NCBI RefSeq assembly: GCF_024198235.1
Contig: NZ_JAKCFB010000033.1
Location: 41,517-105,516 of the forward strand
Origin: Myxococcus dinghuensis
GTDB taxonomy: Bacteria; Myxococcota; Myxococcia; Myxococcales; Myxococcaceae
DNA: 64,000 nucleotides
Direction of reading: 5' to 3'
The first letter of the stretch is position 1; each line of letters opens with the position of its first letter. Under the pieces are notes generated by a model, which was not told the DNA's origin, did not search any database, and saw only the letters and a list, made by a program, of their open reading frames with translations. This document shows, piece after piece, positions 54,698 to 63,155 of this stretch. Made by a program: the position numbers and the translations under genes.

Positions 54698-56746
54698 GTG
54701 CCGACGATGAAGCCACAGGAGCTCCCGCCGGGTATGGGCCCGCGGGGAAAGAAGTCAGACAAGCCAGGGTCGCCGGGCAAGGGGTTCAAGTTCGGCTCGC
54801 CCCTGGGCTACATCCTGCTGCTCGTCCTGGGCTTCCTGCTCTTCCGGAACGTCTTCCAGGACGCGGGTGTCCGGCGGGTCAGCTACAGCCAGTTCCGCGA
54901 CGCGGTGGAGGCGGGCAACTTCAGCCGCGTCCAGATCTCCAACGAGTGGGTGAAGGGCTTCCTCAAGGACACCGCGCAGCCGCCGCCGCAGGGGGAACGG
55001 CCGCTGCGTGGCGAGCCCAGCGCGCTGCCGTGGATGGCCTACCGGGTCCAGGGGGACGAGACGCTCGTCCCGCTCCTGGAGCAGAAGGGCGTACAGTTCG
55101 AGGCGGTGCCGCAGTCGGGGCTGGGGGAGGCGCTGTGGATCTGGCTCCTGCCCCTGGGCCTGTTCTTCCTCTTCTGGAGCTTCATGATGCGCCGGGTGGC
55201 CGGCGGCATCGGCCAGGGGCCGCAGAGCGTCATGAGCTTCGGGAAGACGCGCGCCAAGGTGCAGGCGGAGTCCGACACGGGCGTGGGCTTCAAGGACGTG
55301 GCGGGCGTGGACGAGGCGGTCGACGAGCTGCGGGAGATCGTCGAGTTCCTCAAGACGCCGGAGAAGTTCCGCCGCCTGGGCGGGCGCATCCCCAAGGGTG
55401 TGCTGCTGGTGGGGCCGCCGGGCACGGGCAAGACGCTGCTGGCGCGCGCCGTGGCGGGCGAGGCGGGGGTGCCCTTCTTCAGCCTGTCCGGTTCGGAGTT
55501 CGTGGAGATGTTCGTCGGCGTGGGCGCGGCGCGGGTGCGCGACCTCTTCGCCCAGGCCACGGCGAAGGCGCCGTGCATCATCTTCATCGACGAGCTGGAC
55601 GCCATCGGCAAGAGCCGCAACGCGGGCATCGCGGGAGGCCATGACGAGCGCGAGCAGACGCTCAACCAGCTCCTGGCGGAGATGGACGGCTTCGACAGCC
55701 GCGCGGGGCTCATCATCCTGGCGGCCACCAACCGGCCGGAGATCCTCGACAGCGCGCTGCTGCGCCCGGGCCGCTTCGACCGGCAGGTGCTGGTGGACCG
55801 GCCGGACAAGCGCGGCCGCGAGCGGGTGCTGGAGATCCACGCCCGGGGCGTGAAGCTGGGGCCGGACGTGGACCTGAAGGCCATCGCCGCGCGCACACCG
55901 GGCTTCGCGGGCGCGGACCTGGCCAACGTGGTGAACGAGGCGGCGCTGCTGGCGGCGAGGCGCAACCGCGACGCGGTGATGCGCGCGGACTTCGAGGAGG
56001 CCATCGAGCGCGTCGTCGCGGGCCTCGAGAAGAAGAACCGCCGCATGAACGAGCGCGAGAAGGAGATCGTCGCGCACCACGAGGCGGGCCACGCGGTGGT
56101 GGGGTGGATGCTGCCGCACGCCGAGCGGGTGACGAAGGTCTCCATCATCCCGCGCGGCCTGGCGGCGCTGGGCTACACCATGTCGCTGCCGCTGGAGGAC
56201 CGCTACCTCATGTCGCTCGACGAGCTGCGCGACAAGATGGCGGGGATGATGGGCGGGCGCGCCGCGGAGGAGATCTTCATCGGCGAGGTGTCCACCGGCG
56301 CGTCCAACGACATCCGCCAGGCCACGGAGGTGGCGCGGATGATGGTGCGCGACTACGGCATGAGCACCCTGGGGCCGGTGGCGCTCAGCGCGGACCACGG
56401 GCCCAACTTCCTGCGCTCCGCGGGCCTCCCCGAGTCCAGGACGTACTCCGAGCAGACGGCGCGGATGATCGACGAGGAGGTGCGCAAGCTGGTCAGCGAG
56501 GCCCTGGCCCGCGCCCGGGAGGTGCTCACCATCAACAAGGACAAGGTCCAGGCGCTGGCGGCGCGCCTGCTGGCCGTGGAGGTGGTGGAGGAGGACACCA
56601 TGGTGGCCATCCTCGGCCCCAAGGTCGTGGCGCAGCGGGGGCTGCTGCACCCCGAGGCCCGGCAGGTCATCTCCGCGCACCCGGTGGGGAGCACCGAGGA
56701 GCAGAACCCACCCACCCAGCACAGCGAGACGAAGCTGGACGCGTAG
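54698..56746 (+). CDS. ftsH2: ATP-dependent zinc metalloprotease FtsH (second copy)
   Basis: A 682-residue FtsH paralogue. The N-terminus is longer and Pro/Gly-rich before TM1 (LGYILLLVLGFLLFRNVF); TM2 is IWLLPLGLFFLFWSFMM. Walker A GPPGTGKT is at 239-246, and FIDELDAIGKSRNAG, ATNRPEILDSALLRPGRFDR and zinc-binding HEAGH (461-465) follow. The start is GTG 54698 after GGAGGGGGAGG. Between the TMs it has a Pro-containing insertion absent from the first copy. It has about 60% similarity in the AAA core by eye. It lies upstream of a sigma-1.1-like gene, grpE and an HtrA gene, so it may serve stress proteostasis. The symbol ftsH2 only marks it as a second copy. Confidence 0.96.
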   Translation: MPTMKPQELPPGMGPRGKKSDKPGSPGKGFKFGSPLGYILLLVLGFLLFRNVFQDAGVRRVSYSQFRDAVEAGNFSRVQISNEWVKGFLKDTAQPPPQGERPLRGEPSALPWMAYRVQGDETLVPLLEQKGVQFEAVPQSGLGEALWIWLLPLGLFFLFWSFMMRRVAGGIGQGPQSVMSFGKTRAKVQAESDTGVGFKDVAGVDEAVDELREIVEFLKTPEKFRRLGGRIPKGVLLVGPPGTGKTLLARAVAGEAGVPFFSLSGSEFVEMFVGVGAARVRDLFAQATAKAPCIIFIDELDAIGKSRNAGIAGGHDEREQTLNQLLAEMDGFDSRAGLIILAATNRPEILDSALLRPGRFDRQVLVDRPDKRGRERVLEIHARGVKLGPDVDLKAIAARTPGFAGADLANVVNEAALLAARRNRDAVMRADFEEAIERVVAGLEKKNRRMNEREKEIVAHHEAGHAVVGWMLPHAERVTKVSIIPRGLAALGYTMSLPLEDRYLMSLDELRDKMAGMMGGRAAEEIFIGEVSTGASNDIRQATEVARMMVRDYGMSTLGPVALSADHGPNFLRSAGLPESRTYSEQTARMIDEEVRKLVSEALARAREVLTINKDKVQALAARLLAVEVVEEDTMVAILGPKVVAQRGLLHPEARQVISAHPVGSTEEQNPPTQHSETKLDA

Positions 56747-56778
56747 CCGCTCGGGTGGCTGCCCTCCTGGCGGGCCCG

Positions 56779-56819
56779 CGCCCTCCGTCACCGCACCTTC
56801 CTGCGGTGACGCGAGGGCG
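56779..56819 (+). terminator. Strong hairpin terminator after the second ftsH
   Basis: The inner stem GTCACCGCA (56787-56795) pairs with TGCGGTGAC (56802-56810). After a small asymmetric bulge, CGCCCTC (56779-56785) pairs with GAGGGCG (56813-56819). It is followed by AAATTATCTTG. It begins 33 bases after the ftsH stop and ends 35 bases before the next gene. Confidence 0.78.
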
Positions 56820-56853
56820 AAATTATCTTGTGGCGGAACAAGGAGGCGTCGCC

Positions 56854-57096
56854 GTGGAGAACAGGATCGGCAAGAGCTACATGGCCCGGAAGGCCCTCTT
56901 CGCCAAGGGGCTCAAGGAGGGGCGGCTCACGGTGCAGGAAATCGAGGAGGCGCTGCCGGCGGGCACGCTGACGGCGGCGGAGCGCTGGCTCCTCTACTAC
57001 TCGCTTCGCGCCGCGCAGGTGGAAATCATCGACGAGGTGACGGGCCAGGTCGACCATGGCTTCATGGCCGAGGCCCCCGCCCCGCAGGAGCACTAG
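56854..57096 (+). CDS. Stand-alone protein resembling sigma-70 region 1.1
   Basis: An 80-residue protein starting at GTG 56854, seven bases after AAGGAGG. It resembles sigma-70 region 1.1: the helix KALFAKGLKEGRLTVQEIEEALP followed by TLTAAERWLLYYSLRAAQVEIIDEVTG. In housekeeping sigma factors region 1.1 occurs as a fused N-terminal inhibitory domain (compare the pattern G-x-LT-x-x-E-I-x-x-x-LP ... GIEVVDE). Here it stands alone with a short acidic tail (EAPAPQEH). A role as RNA-polymerase or sigma modulator is possible but unproven. It lies between the second ftsH and grpE. Confidence 0.85.
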   Translation: MENRIGKSYMARKALFAKGLKEGRLTVQEIEEALPAGTLTAAERWLLYYSLRAAQVEIIDEVTGQVDHGFMAEAPAPQEH

Positions 57097-57192
57097 CTCC
57101 CGCGCGTTGACAGGCGCTCGCTCGCGGTTAGGTTGGGCCCGCCTCACCCGACCCGCGCGCGAGCGCATCCACCACCCGCATCCAGGTTCGAC

Positions 57193-57840
57193 ATGTCCGG
57201 CAATTCCCACACCGACGCTCCCCAGGAAGCCCAGCACGCCCAGAACGCCAACGGTACCGGTTCGACGGCCCCCGGCGCCGGGGAGCCCTCCGGGCCGCGG
57301 GAGGGCCAGGAGAAGCCCGTCGCCGACGACGTCGTGTCGGAGGCGGCCGGCAACGCGGAGGTGGCGCAGTTGAAGACGGACCTGGAGGCCTCCCGCCGCC
57401 GGGTGGATGAGCTGGCGCGGGCCTACCAGGCCGTCAACCGCGACAAGGAGGAGTTCAAGCAGCGGCTCACCCGCGAGCGCGAGCGGATGATGGACGTGGA
57501 GCGCGGCAACGTGGCCGTCTCCCTCCTGGAGGCCATCGACGAGCTGGACCGGGCCCTCTCCATGAGCACCCAGGACGCCTCGCCGCTCGCCCAGGGCGTG
57601 CGGATGATCCGCGACTCGCTCGTGGCCAAGGCCCAGGGCATGGGCATCGAGCGCATCCAGGTGGTGGGGCAGGGGTTCGACCCCAACGTGGCCGAGGCCT
57701 CCGACATGGAGATCACCGCCACCCCCGAGGACGACCAGAAGGTCGTGGCGGAGATTCGCGCCGGCTACCGCCTGAAGGACCGCCTCATCCGCCCCGCCCG
57801 GGTGAAGGTCGCCAAGTACGTGGCTCCGGCCGACGCCTGA
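57193..57840 (+). CDS. grpE: GrpE nucleotide-exchange factor for DnaK
   Basis: A 215-residue co-chaperone that drives ADP release from DnaK. The first about 60 residues are Gly/Ser/Pro-rich. A long coiled coil (VAQLKTDLEASRRRVDELARAYQAVNRDKEEFKQRLTRERER in parts) is followed by LLEAIDELDRAL and the C-terminal beta domain with the GrpE signature GFDPNVAEASDM ... VVAEIRAGYRLKDRLIRPARVKVAK. The ATG at 57193 was chosen because upstream sequence lacks coding character. It probably belongs with the HtrA gene 53 bases downstream. Confidence 0.95.
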   Translation: MSGNSHTDAPQEAQHAQNANGTGSTAPGAGEPSGPREGQEKPVADDVVSEAAGNAEVAQLKTDLEASRRRVDELARAYQAVNRDKEEFKQRLTRERERMMDVERGNVAVSLLEAIDELDRALSMSTQDASPLAQGVRMIRDSLVAKAQGMGIERIQVVGQGFDPNVAEASDMEITATPEDDQKVVAEIRAGYRLKDRLIRPARVKVAKYVAPADA

Positions 57841-57893
57841 GGTCCGGGCAGCCGGGAACTGCGCGGGCGCGCGGGTTGTTGGCGGCGTTCGTC

Positions 57894-59348
57894 ATGCGTC
57901 GCCGTATAAGCTGCCGCTCCGTGTCTTCCCGACTGCTGTCCGTCCTGTTCGTGCTGGCGTTCGCCCCGGTGGCGGGCGCCACGGAGGGCCCCGTGGGCCC
58001 GTGGCTCCAGGCGCGGGTGCGTGAGCACGCCGCCTGGTTCTCCTCCCAGCAGAACGGCGAGGCCCGCTCGGGCTCGCTCGGGCTGTGGCGGGAGCGGGCG
58101 CCAGGAGAGACGGCGCTGCCGAACTTCGTGCCACCCACCTCCCTGGCGCCCCTGATTCGCGCGGTGGAGGCGGGCGTCGTCAACATCACCACGGTGAGCC
58201 CCCGGGAGAGCGGCCAGGCGGGGATGAAGCGCTCCACCGGGTCGGGCTTCGTGCTGACGCCCGACGGGCTGGTGGTCACCAACAGCCACGTCGTCTCCGG
58301 GGCGAGCAAGATCGCCGTGCGCCTGTCGGACGGCCGCGAGTTCTCCGCGGAGGTGGTGGGGCGCGACGCGTCCACGGACGTGGCGCTCCTGCGGCTGGGC
58401 GGCACGGTGGAGGCGGACCTCCCGGCGCTCTTCCTGGGCGACTCGGACCGGATGGAGGTGGGGGACTGGGTGGTGGCCATCGGCAACCCCTTCGGCCTGG
58501 ACCACTCCGTGTCGCACGGGATGATCTCCGCCAAGGAGCGCGTGCTGGGGGTGGGGCAGTTCGACGACTTCATCCAGACGGACGCGCTCATCAACCCCGG
58601 CAACTCCGGCGGCCCGCTCTTCAACATGAAGGGCGAGGTGGTGGGGGTGAACACGGCCATCATCAGCCAGGGGCAGGGCATCGGGTTCGCGGTGCCCATC
58701 AACCTGGTGAAGGACCTGCTGCCCAACCTGCGGGAGAACGGGAAGCTGGAGCGCGGCTGGCTGGGCGTGGTCATCAACGACGACCGCGACAGCGGCGAGC
58801 GCCGCGCGCCGGTGGTGAAGGACGTCTACCGGGGCAGCCCCGCGGACGCCGCGGGCATCCGCTCCGGGGACCGGCTGGTGGCGGTGAACGGGCGGGCCAT
58901 CGGCTCCTACCTCCAGTTGTTGCGCAAGGTGGCGCTGCTGGCCCCGGGCACGGAGGCGCGGCTGACGCTGATGCGCCAGGGCGGCGCGCAGCAGGACGTG
59001 ACGGTGCGGCTGGTGGCGCGGCCGGCGCAGGAGGCCACCGAGGGGCTGGTCCAGCGCACCTCCAGCGACGAGGACCTGGGCCTGGCCCTGCGGGATTTGA
59101 CGCCGGACGTGGCGGCGCCCATGGGCCAGGAGGCCTGGGCCGGCGCGCTGGTGTCCGCGGTGACGCCCCGCAGCCCGGCGGACGAGGCCGGCCTGCGCGC
59201 GGGCGACGTGGTGACGGAGGTCAACCGCAAGCGGGTGAAGGACGTGGCGGGCGTGCGCGCGGCGCTGTCCCGGGGGAGCTCCGGCGCCAGCATCCTCCTG
59301 CGCGTCAAGCGCGGGGACTCGCTCCAGTACATCGCCATCGCCCGCTGA
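57894..59348 (+). CDS. HtrA/DegP-type serine protease with two PDZ domains
   Basis: A 484-residue periplasmic protease/chaperone with signal peptide LLSVLFVLAFAPVAGA. The trypsin-like domain has catalytic His132 (TNSHVVSG), Asp162 (STDVALLRL) and Ser238 (NPGNSGGPLF). PDZ1 (about 300-375) has VYRGSPADAAGIRSGDRLVAVNGRAI; PDZ2 (about 390-480) has VTPRSPADEAGLRAGDVVTEVNRKRV. It starts 53 bases after grpE. It may act on misfolded envelope proteins with the nearby FtsH. TTG 57876 is a less likely start. Confidence 0.95.
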   Translation: MRRRISCRSVSSRLLSVLFVLAFAPVAGATEGPVGPWLQARVREHAAWFSSQQNGEARSGSLGLWRERAPGETALPNFVPPTSLAPLIRAVEAGVVNITTVSPRESGQAGMKRSTGSGFVLTPDGLVVTNSHVVSGASKIAVRLSDGREFSAEVVGRDASTDVALLRLGGTVEADLPALFLGDSDRMEVGDWVVAIGNPFGLDHSVSHGMISAKERVLGVGQFDDFIQTDALINPGNSGGPLFNMKGEVVGVNTAIISQGQGIGFAVPINLVKDLLPNLRENGKLERGWLGVVINDDRDSGERRAPVVKDVYRGSPADAAGIRSGDRLVAVNGRAIGSYLQLLRKVALLAPGTEARLTLMRQGGAQQDVTVRLVARPAQEATEGLVQRTSSDEDLGLALRDLTPDVAAPMGQEAWAGALVSAVTPRSPADEAGLRAGDVVTEVNRKRVKDVAGVRAALSRGSSGASILLRVKRGDSLQYIAIAR

Positions 59349-59392
59349 AGGCGCGCGCGTCCTCCGCCGGGCCGCGCGCCCCGGACGGCATG

Positions 59393-60031
59393 CTAGCGGC
59401 TGGCGTTGGCGTCCTTGCCGTTGAGCCACAGGCCCAGCTGATGGCCGGTGCGGCCCTCGGTGACGAGGAGGCCCTCGATGCGGGCGGTGACGCCGTAGCT
59501 CTTCCCGCCGGCCTTCTTCGGCAGCGACCACACGCCCTGCGGCGTGAAGACGACCGCGACGCGCATGGCGTGCATGGAGAACATGCGGTTGAACAGCGAC
59601 CCGTTCCACCCCTCCGGCAGCGTGCCGGTGACGGTGATGAAGGGCAGCACCGGGTTGCCGTTGGCGTCCCCCTTCTTCGGGGCGCCGTGGGTCAGCGCCG
59701 AGCGCCCGCCCGGGAAGAACGGGGTGATGTTGATGGTGTACTCACCCGTGCCCGGGGAGTACGGCCCCGGGGCCAGCATGCTGGCGTCGTCCTCGGTGAC
59801 GATCATGTACAGCCGCTTGCCCTGGTACTTCTTCCGGAACGCCTCCGCCTTCGACTTGCACTGGGCGTCCACGAGCGCGCCCTCGCACGCGCCGATGTAG
59901 TTCTCCAGGAAGGCCCCCAACCCCCCCAAGGGCTCTGCCTCGTCGCGCAGCTTCGCGAAGCGGGCGTCCACGTCGGCCAGGGCCAGGGTGGGCAGGAGCA
60001 GGGCGGCGGCGACCAGGAAGCGATTCAAGAC
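59393..60031 (-). CDS. Secreted protein of unknown function (DUF6066-like)
   Basis: A 212-residue exported protein. The start is a TTG at 60031 nine bases after GGAG; the signal peptide is NRFLVAAALLLPTLALA. Two cysteines in ENYIGACEGALVDAQCKSK probably form a disulfide. The rest is beta-rich (RLYMIVTEDDASML, YTINITPFFPGGRS, GVTARIEGLLVTEG). The family name is from memory and uncertain. It converges on the HtrA gene and is divergent from the PilZ gene. Confidence 0.78.
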   Translation of the reverse strand, partial: VLNRFLVAAALLLPTLALADVDARFAKLRDEAEPLGGLGAFLENYIGACEGALVDAQCKSKAEAFRKKYQGKRLYMIVTEDDASMLAPGPYSPGTGEYTINITPFFPGGRSALTHGAPKKGDANGNPVLPFITVTGTLPEGWNGSLFNRMFSMHAMRVAVVFTPQGVWSLPKKAGGKSYGVTARIEGLLVTEGRTGHQLGLWLNGKDANASR

Positions 60032-60097
60032 GGGGGACTCCGGGAACGGGGGAAGCCGGATGGTGCCACGTCCGCTCACCGGGCAGGCGGCCCTTTC

Positions 60098-60156
60098 GTA
60101 GGTGAGTGGGGGTGGATGTAGGTGAAGAAGTTGCCTACATCTAGCTACCATGTAGG
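60098..60156. promoter_or_regulatory. Repeated GTAGG motifs upstream of the PilZ gene
   Basis: GTAGGTGA occurs at 60098-60105 and 60118-60125, 20 bases apart (two helical turns). The second copy is part of ATGTAGG (60116-60122). The inverted pair CCTACAT (60134-60140) and ATGTAGG (60150-60156) follows. This lies between divergent start codons 60031 and 60194, the position expected for an operator acting on one or both genes. Confidence 0.5.
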
Positions 60157-60193
60157 GTGTGCCTGTCACTACCTGTTCCGGGAGGCACCCCCA

Positions 60194-60553
60194 GTGTTCG
60201 AGCGTCCTCATGAGCGTCGCAGTCACCTGCGCTTCGACAAGGTCTTCACCGTCTACCTCACGACCCAGGACGGGATGATGAGGGGGGTGGGGCGCAACAT
60301 CAGCGCGCGGGGCATGTTCGTGGAGGTCCGCGACGCGGTGGGGCTGGGGGAGAAGCTCAAGGTGACGTTCGCGGGCGAGGACGGCACGGAGATGACGTGC
60401 CTGTGCGAGGTCCGCTACCAGGTGGCGCTGGCCTTCGGCCGCAAGGACGGGCGCGAGGGCAGCAGCCGCGGGGTGGGGCTGCGCATCGTGGCGTACGAGA
60501 TCCAGGACGACGCGCCGCTGCTGCTGGTGGACCGCGAGCGGGTGATGCACTGA
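60194..60553 (+). CDS. PilZ-domain protein (probable c-di-GMP receptor)
   Basis: A 119-residue protein made almost entirely of a PilZ domain, which binds cyclic di-GMP. The N-terminal RRxxxR motif is ERRSHLRF (Arg8, Arg9, Arg13); the second motif is NISARGMFVEV. The rest is the expected six-stranded barrel (KLKVTFAGEDGTEMTCLCEVRYQV). The GTG at 60194 was chosen because GGAGG lies eight bases upstream; a GTG at 60122 would add 24 unlike residues. In myxobacteria PilZ proteins affect motility and polysaccharide production. Confidence 0.9.
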   Translation: MFERPHERRSHLRFDKVFTVYLTTQDGMMRGVGRNISARGMFVEVRDAVGLGEKLKVTFAGEDGTEMTCLCEVRYQVALAFGRKDGREGSSRGVGLRIVAYEIQDDAPLLLVDRERVMH

Positions 60554-60657
60554 CGGGAGGCGGCACCCGGGGCCCGGAAGGGACCCAGGGGCGGCCTGTC
60601 GGTCCCGGAAGGCGGGGCCGCCCGAGCGACTTCCAGGCAGGCCCCGGGAAACGACGA

Positions 60658-60694
60658 GGGCACGGGCCCCCCCGACATGGGAGGCGCCGTGCCC
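60658..60694 (-). terminator. Hairpin at the end of the glutamate dehydrogenase gene
   Basis: GGGCACGG (60658-60665) pairs with CCGTGCCC (60687-60694); inside, CCCCCC partly pairs with GGGAGG. It lies 36 bases beyond the gdh stop on the minus strand. The minus-strand sequence then reads TCGTCGTTTCCC, weakly T-rich. Confidence 0.6.
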
Positions 60695-60729
60695 TTGGCG
60701 CTTTCAGGCTTCGGAGGCGCGCACGCCGG

Positions 60730-62280
60730 TTACTGCGAGAAGCCCTCGAGGAGGTAGTGGGCCTCGATGCGCTTGAGCGCGAGGATCATCGCGGCGCAGC
60801 GGGTGTCCACGGCCTCGCCGATGCAGTACTGGCGGCTGTCGTGCATGTCCGTCTTGCGCGGCTGGTTGCGCGAGATGTCCCGGATGATGCGGTAGTTGCG
60901 CTTCATGGCGCGCTCGAGGCGCTGGTCGACCTCGGCCTCGCTCCAGCGCTCCATGCGCTTGTTCTGGATCCACTCGTAGTAGGACACCGTCACGCCGCCG
61001 GCGTTGGCGATGATGTCCGGGATGAGCTCGATGCCGCGCTTCTGGAGGACGCGGTCGGCCTCCGGGGTGGTGGGGCCGTTGGCGCCCTCGGCGATGAGCT
61101 TCACCTTGAGGCGCTCGGCGATGTCGGCGGTGATTTCACCACCCAGCGCCGCGGGGACGAGGATGTCCGCCTGGACGTCCCACAGGTCCTTCTTCTCGAT
61201 CTTCTGGGCGCCAGGGAACCCGAGCACGCTGCGCTTGAGGTTCTTGGAGTCCTGGACGTAGGCGGCGAGCGCCTGCACGTCGATGCCGTCGCCGTTGTAG
61301 ACGGTGCCGTCGGCGTCGTTGACCGCCAGGAGGCGGGCGCCCATGCCACAGAGGATGGTGGCGGCGTGGCTGCCCACGTTGCCGAAGCCCTGGAGCACGA
61401 AGGTCTTGCCCTTCACGCTCTCGCCGCGGTCGGCGTAGTAGTCCTCGATGCAGAAGGCGACGCCCTGGCCGGTGGCCTTGCCGCGGCCCTCGGAGCCGCC
61501 GATGCGCACGTCCTTGCCGGTGACGATGCCGCGCAGGTTGTGGCGCTCGCGCTCACCGTCGGAGAACTGGCGGTACAGCAGGGCCATGATCTCCGGGTTG
61601 GTGCCCACGTCCGGCGCCGGGATGTCGATGTTCGGCCCGATGAGGCTCTTGAGCCGGTACATGAAGCGCAGGGTGATGGCCTCCAACTCCTCGCGGCCGT
61701 ACTCACGCGGGTCGATCTGGATGCCGCCCTTGCCGCCGCCGAACGGCACCTCGGAGATGGCCGTCTTCCAGGTCATCTCCGCGGCGAGCGCCTTGAAGAG
61801 GTCCAGGGACACCTCGCGGTGGTAGCGCAGGCCGCCCTTGTACGGGCCGCGGGCCTGGTTGTGCTGGACGCGGTACGCCTTGAAGCGCTGCGACTCGCCG
61901 GGGACCAACTGGTACACCTTGCCGTCCGGCAGGCGCAGGTGGCCCTGGCGGATGGCGACGTCGGAGCCCAGCAGGGCGCGGCCGTTCAGGATGATGTTGC
62001 CGTTGGCGAGGGCCTCCAGGCCCTCCTTGTTGCGCACCTGCGTCTCCGGCAGGTCGGCGAACTGCTTGGCCCGCTCCGGCGCGAGGGGGATGAGGCGATC
62101 CTTCAGCTTCGCCGTCACGTAGAAGATGTGCTCGTAGTCGGGCTCCTCGAGCTCGAGGCGGACGCGCTTGTCCAGCCGGATGAGGTCCGCCGCCCGATGG
62201 AAGATCTCCATCGCCTCGGTGTAGACGGTGCGCTTCGGCGTGGGCGCCGGGGCGCGCATGAAGTTCTCTTCACTGGCCAT
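60730..62280 (-). CDS. Glu/Leu/Phe/Val-family dehydrogenase, probably glutamate dehydrogenase
   Basis: Oxidatively deaminates glutamate to 2-oxoglutarate or runs in reverse. The 516-residue protein has the substrate region KAYRVQHNQARGPYKGGLRYH and catalytic Lys in MTWKTAISEVPFGGGKGGI, then IDIPAPDVGTNPEIMA, GTGQG-like GKATGQGVAF and the dinucleotide loop VLQGFGNVGSHAA. The C-terminal ILVPAALGGEIT and AEGANGPTTPEAD are typical. The N-terminus has about 60 residues more than the smallest GDHs. The ATG at 62280 follows AAGGAG. Substrate is taken as glutamate from family resemblance; a branched-chain amino acid is possible. Confidence 0.92.
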   Translation of the reverse strand: MASEENFMRAPAPTPKRTVYTEAMEIFHRAADLIRLDKRVRLELEEPDYEHIFYVTAKLKDRLIPLAPERAKQFADLPETQVRNKEGLEALANGNIILNGRALLGSDVAIRQGHLRLPDGKVYQLVPGESQRFKAYRVQHNQARGPYKGGLRYHREVSLDLFKALAAEMTWKTAISEVPFGGGKGGIQIDPREYGREELEAITLRFMYRLKSLIGPNIDIPAPDVGTNPEIMALLYRQFSDGERERHNLRGIVTGKDVRIGGSEGRGKATGQGVAFCIEDYYADRGESVKGKTFVLQGFGNVGSHAATILCGMGARLLAVNDADGTVYNGDGIDVQALAAYVQDSKNLKRSVLGFPGAQKIEKKDLWDVQADILVPAALGGEITADIAERLKVKLIAEGANGPTTPEADRVLQKRGIELIPDIIANAGGVTVSYYEWIQNKRMERWSEAEVDQRLERAMKRNYRIIRDISRNQPRKTDMHDSRQYCIGEAVDTRCAAMILALKRIEAHYLLEGFSQ

Positions 62281-62591
62281 GACGAAAGTTGCTCCTTGTG
62301 GTCCCAGCCACGCTCGGGCCAGGCACTCGGGGATAGCGGCGCCCTTATGCGCATAGGCGATTCAGGGGGTCAACCGCCGAGGCGCCACCCTCCAATGCCG
62401 AAAACCGGAACGATGACGGGGACTTATGGCAACGCGCTGTGTCAGCAACGCGGGATGCACCGTGTCATGGATGTCACGGTCTGAAGGATTTCATTCGTGC
62501 TCAACCGGTCGTGCTCGGGCAGCAGGCAAGGGAGCACATCAATTCTGCTTGCCCCACCCGAAACGCCATGGTACTTCGCGCACCGCCTTCC
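62281..62591. other. 311-base region between the dehydrogenase and tRNA-Thr
   Basis: Divergent region with no ORF of coding character. It should hold the promoter of the dehydrogenase gene (ribosome-binding AAGGAG is at its left end, minus strand) and the tRNA promoter at its right end. Nothing else was recognised. Confidence 0.5.
62549..62577 (+). promoter_or_regulatory. Candidate promoter of tRNA-Thr
   Basis: TTGCCC (62549-62554), a 17-base spacer and TACTTC (62572-62577) are well placed for a sigma-70-type promoter. The -10 end is 14 bases before the mature tRNA 5' end. The -10 match is imperfect. Confidence 0.4.
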
Positions 62592-62667
<76 letters not shown>

Positions 62668-62675
62668 AAGAAATC

Positions 62676-62709
62676 AAGGGCCTGGGTGACTTCGGTTACC
62701 CAGGCCCTT
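62676..62709 (+). terminator. Strong UUCG-tetraloop terminator after tRNA-Thr
   Basis: A 15-bp stem with one G-U pair (62676-62690 with 62695-62709) is closed by a C(TTCG)G tetraloop and followed by TCTCTTTG. It starts nine bases after the tRNA CCA. The shape is textbook rho-independent. Confidence 0.93.
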
Positions 62710-62750
62710 TCTCTTTGTTGCCACGGGGTTGCCTCAGGCAGGTCTGCGCC

Positions 62751-63092
62751 ATGTCGAAGCCCAAGACCACCCGCTACACCCCCGAGCAGAAGGCTCAGGT
62801 GCTGAAGATGCTCGCGGCTCCTGACGCGAACATCCTCGACATCTCAGGCAAGACCGGTGTGAGCGTTCCGACCCTCTACACCTGGAGGAAAGAGGTCCAG
62901 GAGGCGGCTGGGCGCGAAGAAGTCCGGCATGAGAAGGGCGAGGAGAAAACGAACCACCCGGTCTACGACAACGTGGGGCTGGAGAAGCGGGTGCGGCTCC
63001 TGGAGGCCGAGCTGGCGCGGAAGAACGAGATCATCGCGGAGCTGTCCGTCCTCGTGCTCCAGAACCATGGCTTGCTGAAGGGGAAGAAGTAG
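62751..63092 (+). CDS. Orphan transposase-like helix-turn-helix protein (OrfA type)
   Basis: A 113-residue protein with an N-terminal helix-turn-helix (TPEQKAQVLKML ... DISGKTGVSVPTLYTWRKEVQ) and a C-terminal leucine-zipper-like helix (LEKRVRLLEAELARKNEIIAELSVLVL). This layout is that of OrfA proteins of IS3-like elements or related transposase regulators. No OrfB or inverted repeats follow, so it is probably a remnant or a stand-alone regulator. It lies 42 bases after the tRNA-Thr terminator. Confidence 0.78.
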   Translation: MSKPKTTRYTPEQKAQVLKMLAAPDANILDISGKTGVSVPTLYTWRKEVQEAAGREEVRHEKGEEKTNHPVYDNVGLEKRVRLLEAELARKNEIIAELSVLVLQNHGLLKGKK

Positions 63093-63155
63093 GTCTTCCC
63101 GAGCTGAGCCCCACGAGTCGCGCGGCCAGGAACTGGTGCGCTCGCCCCCTGGTCC

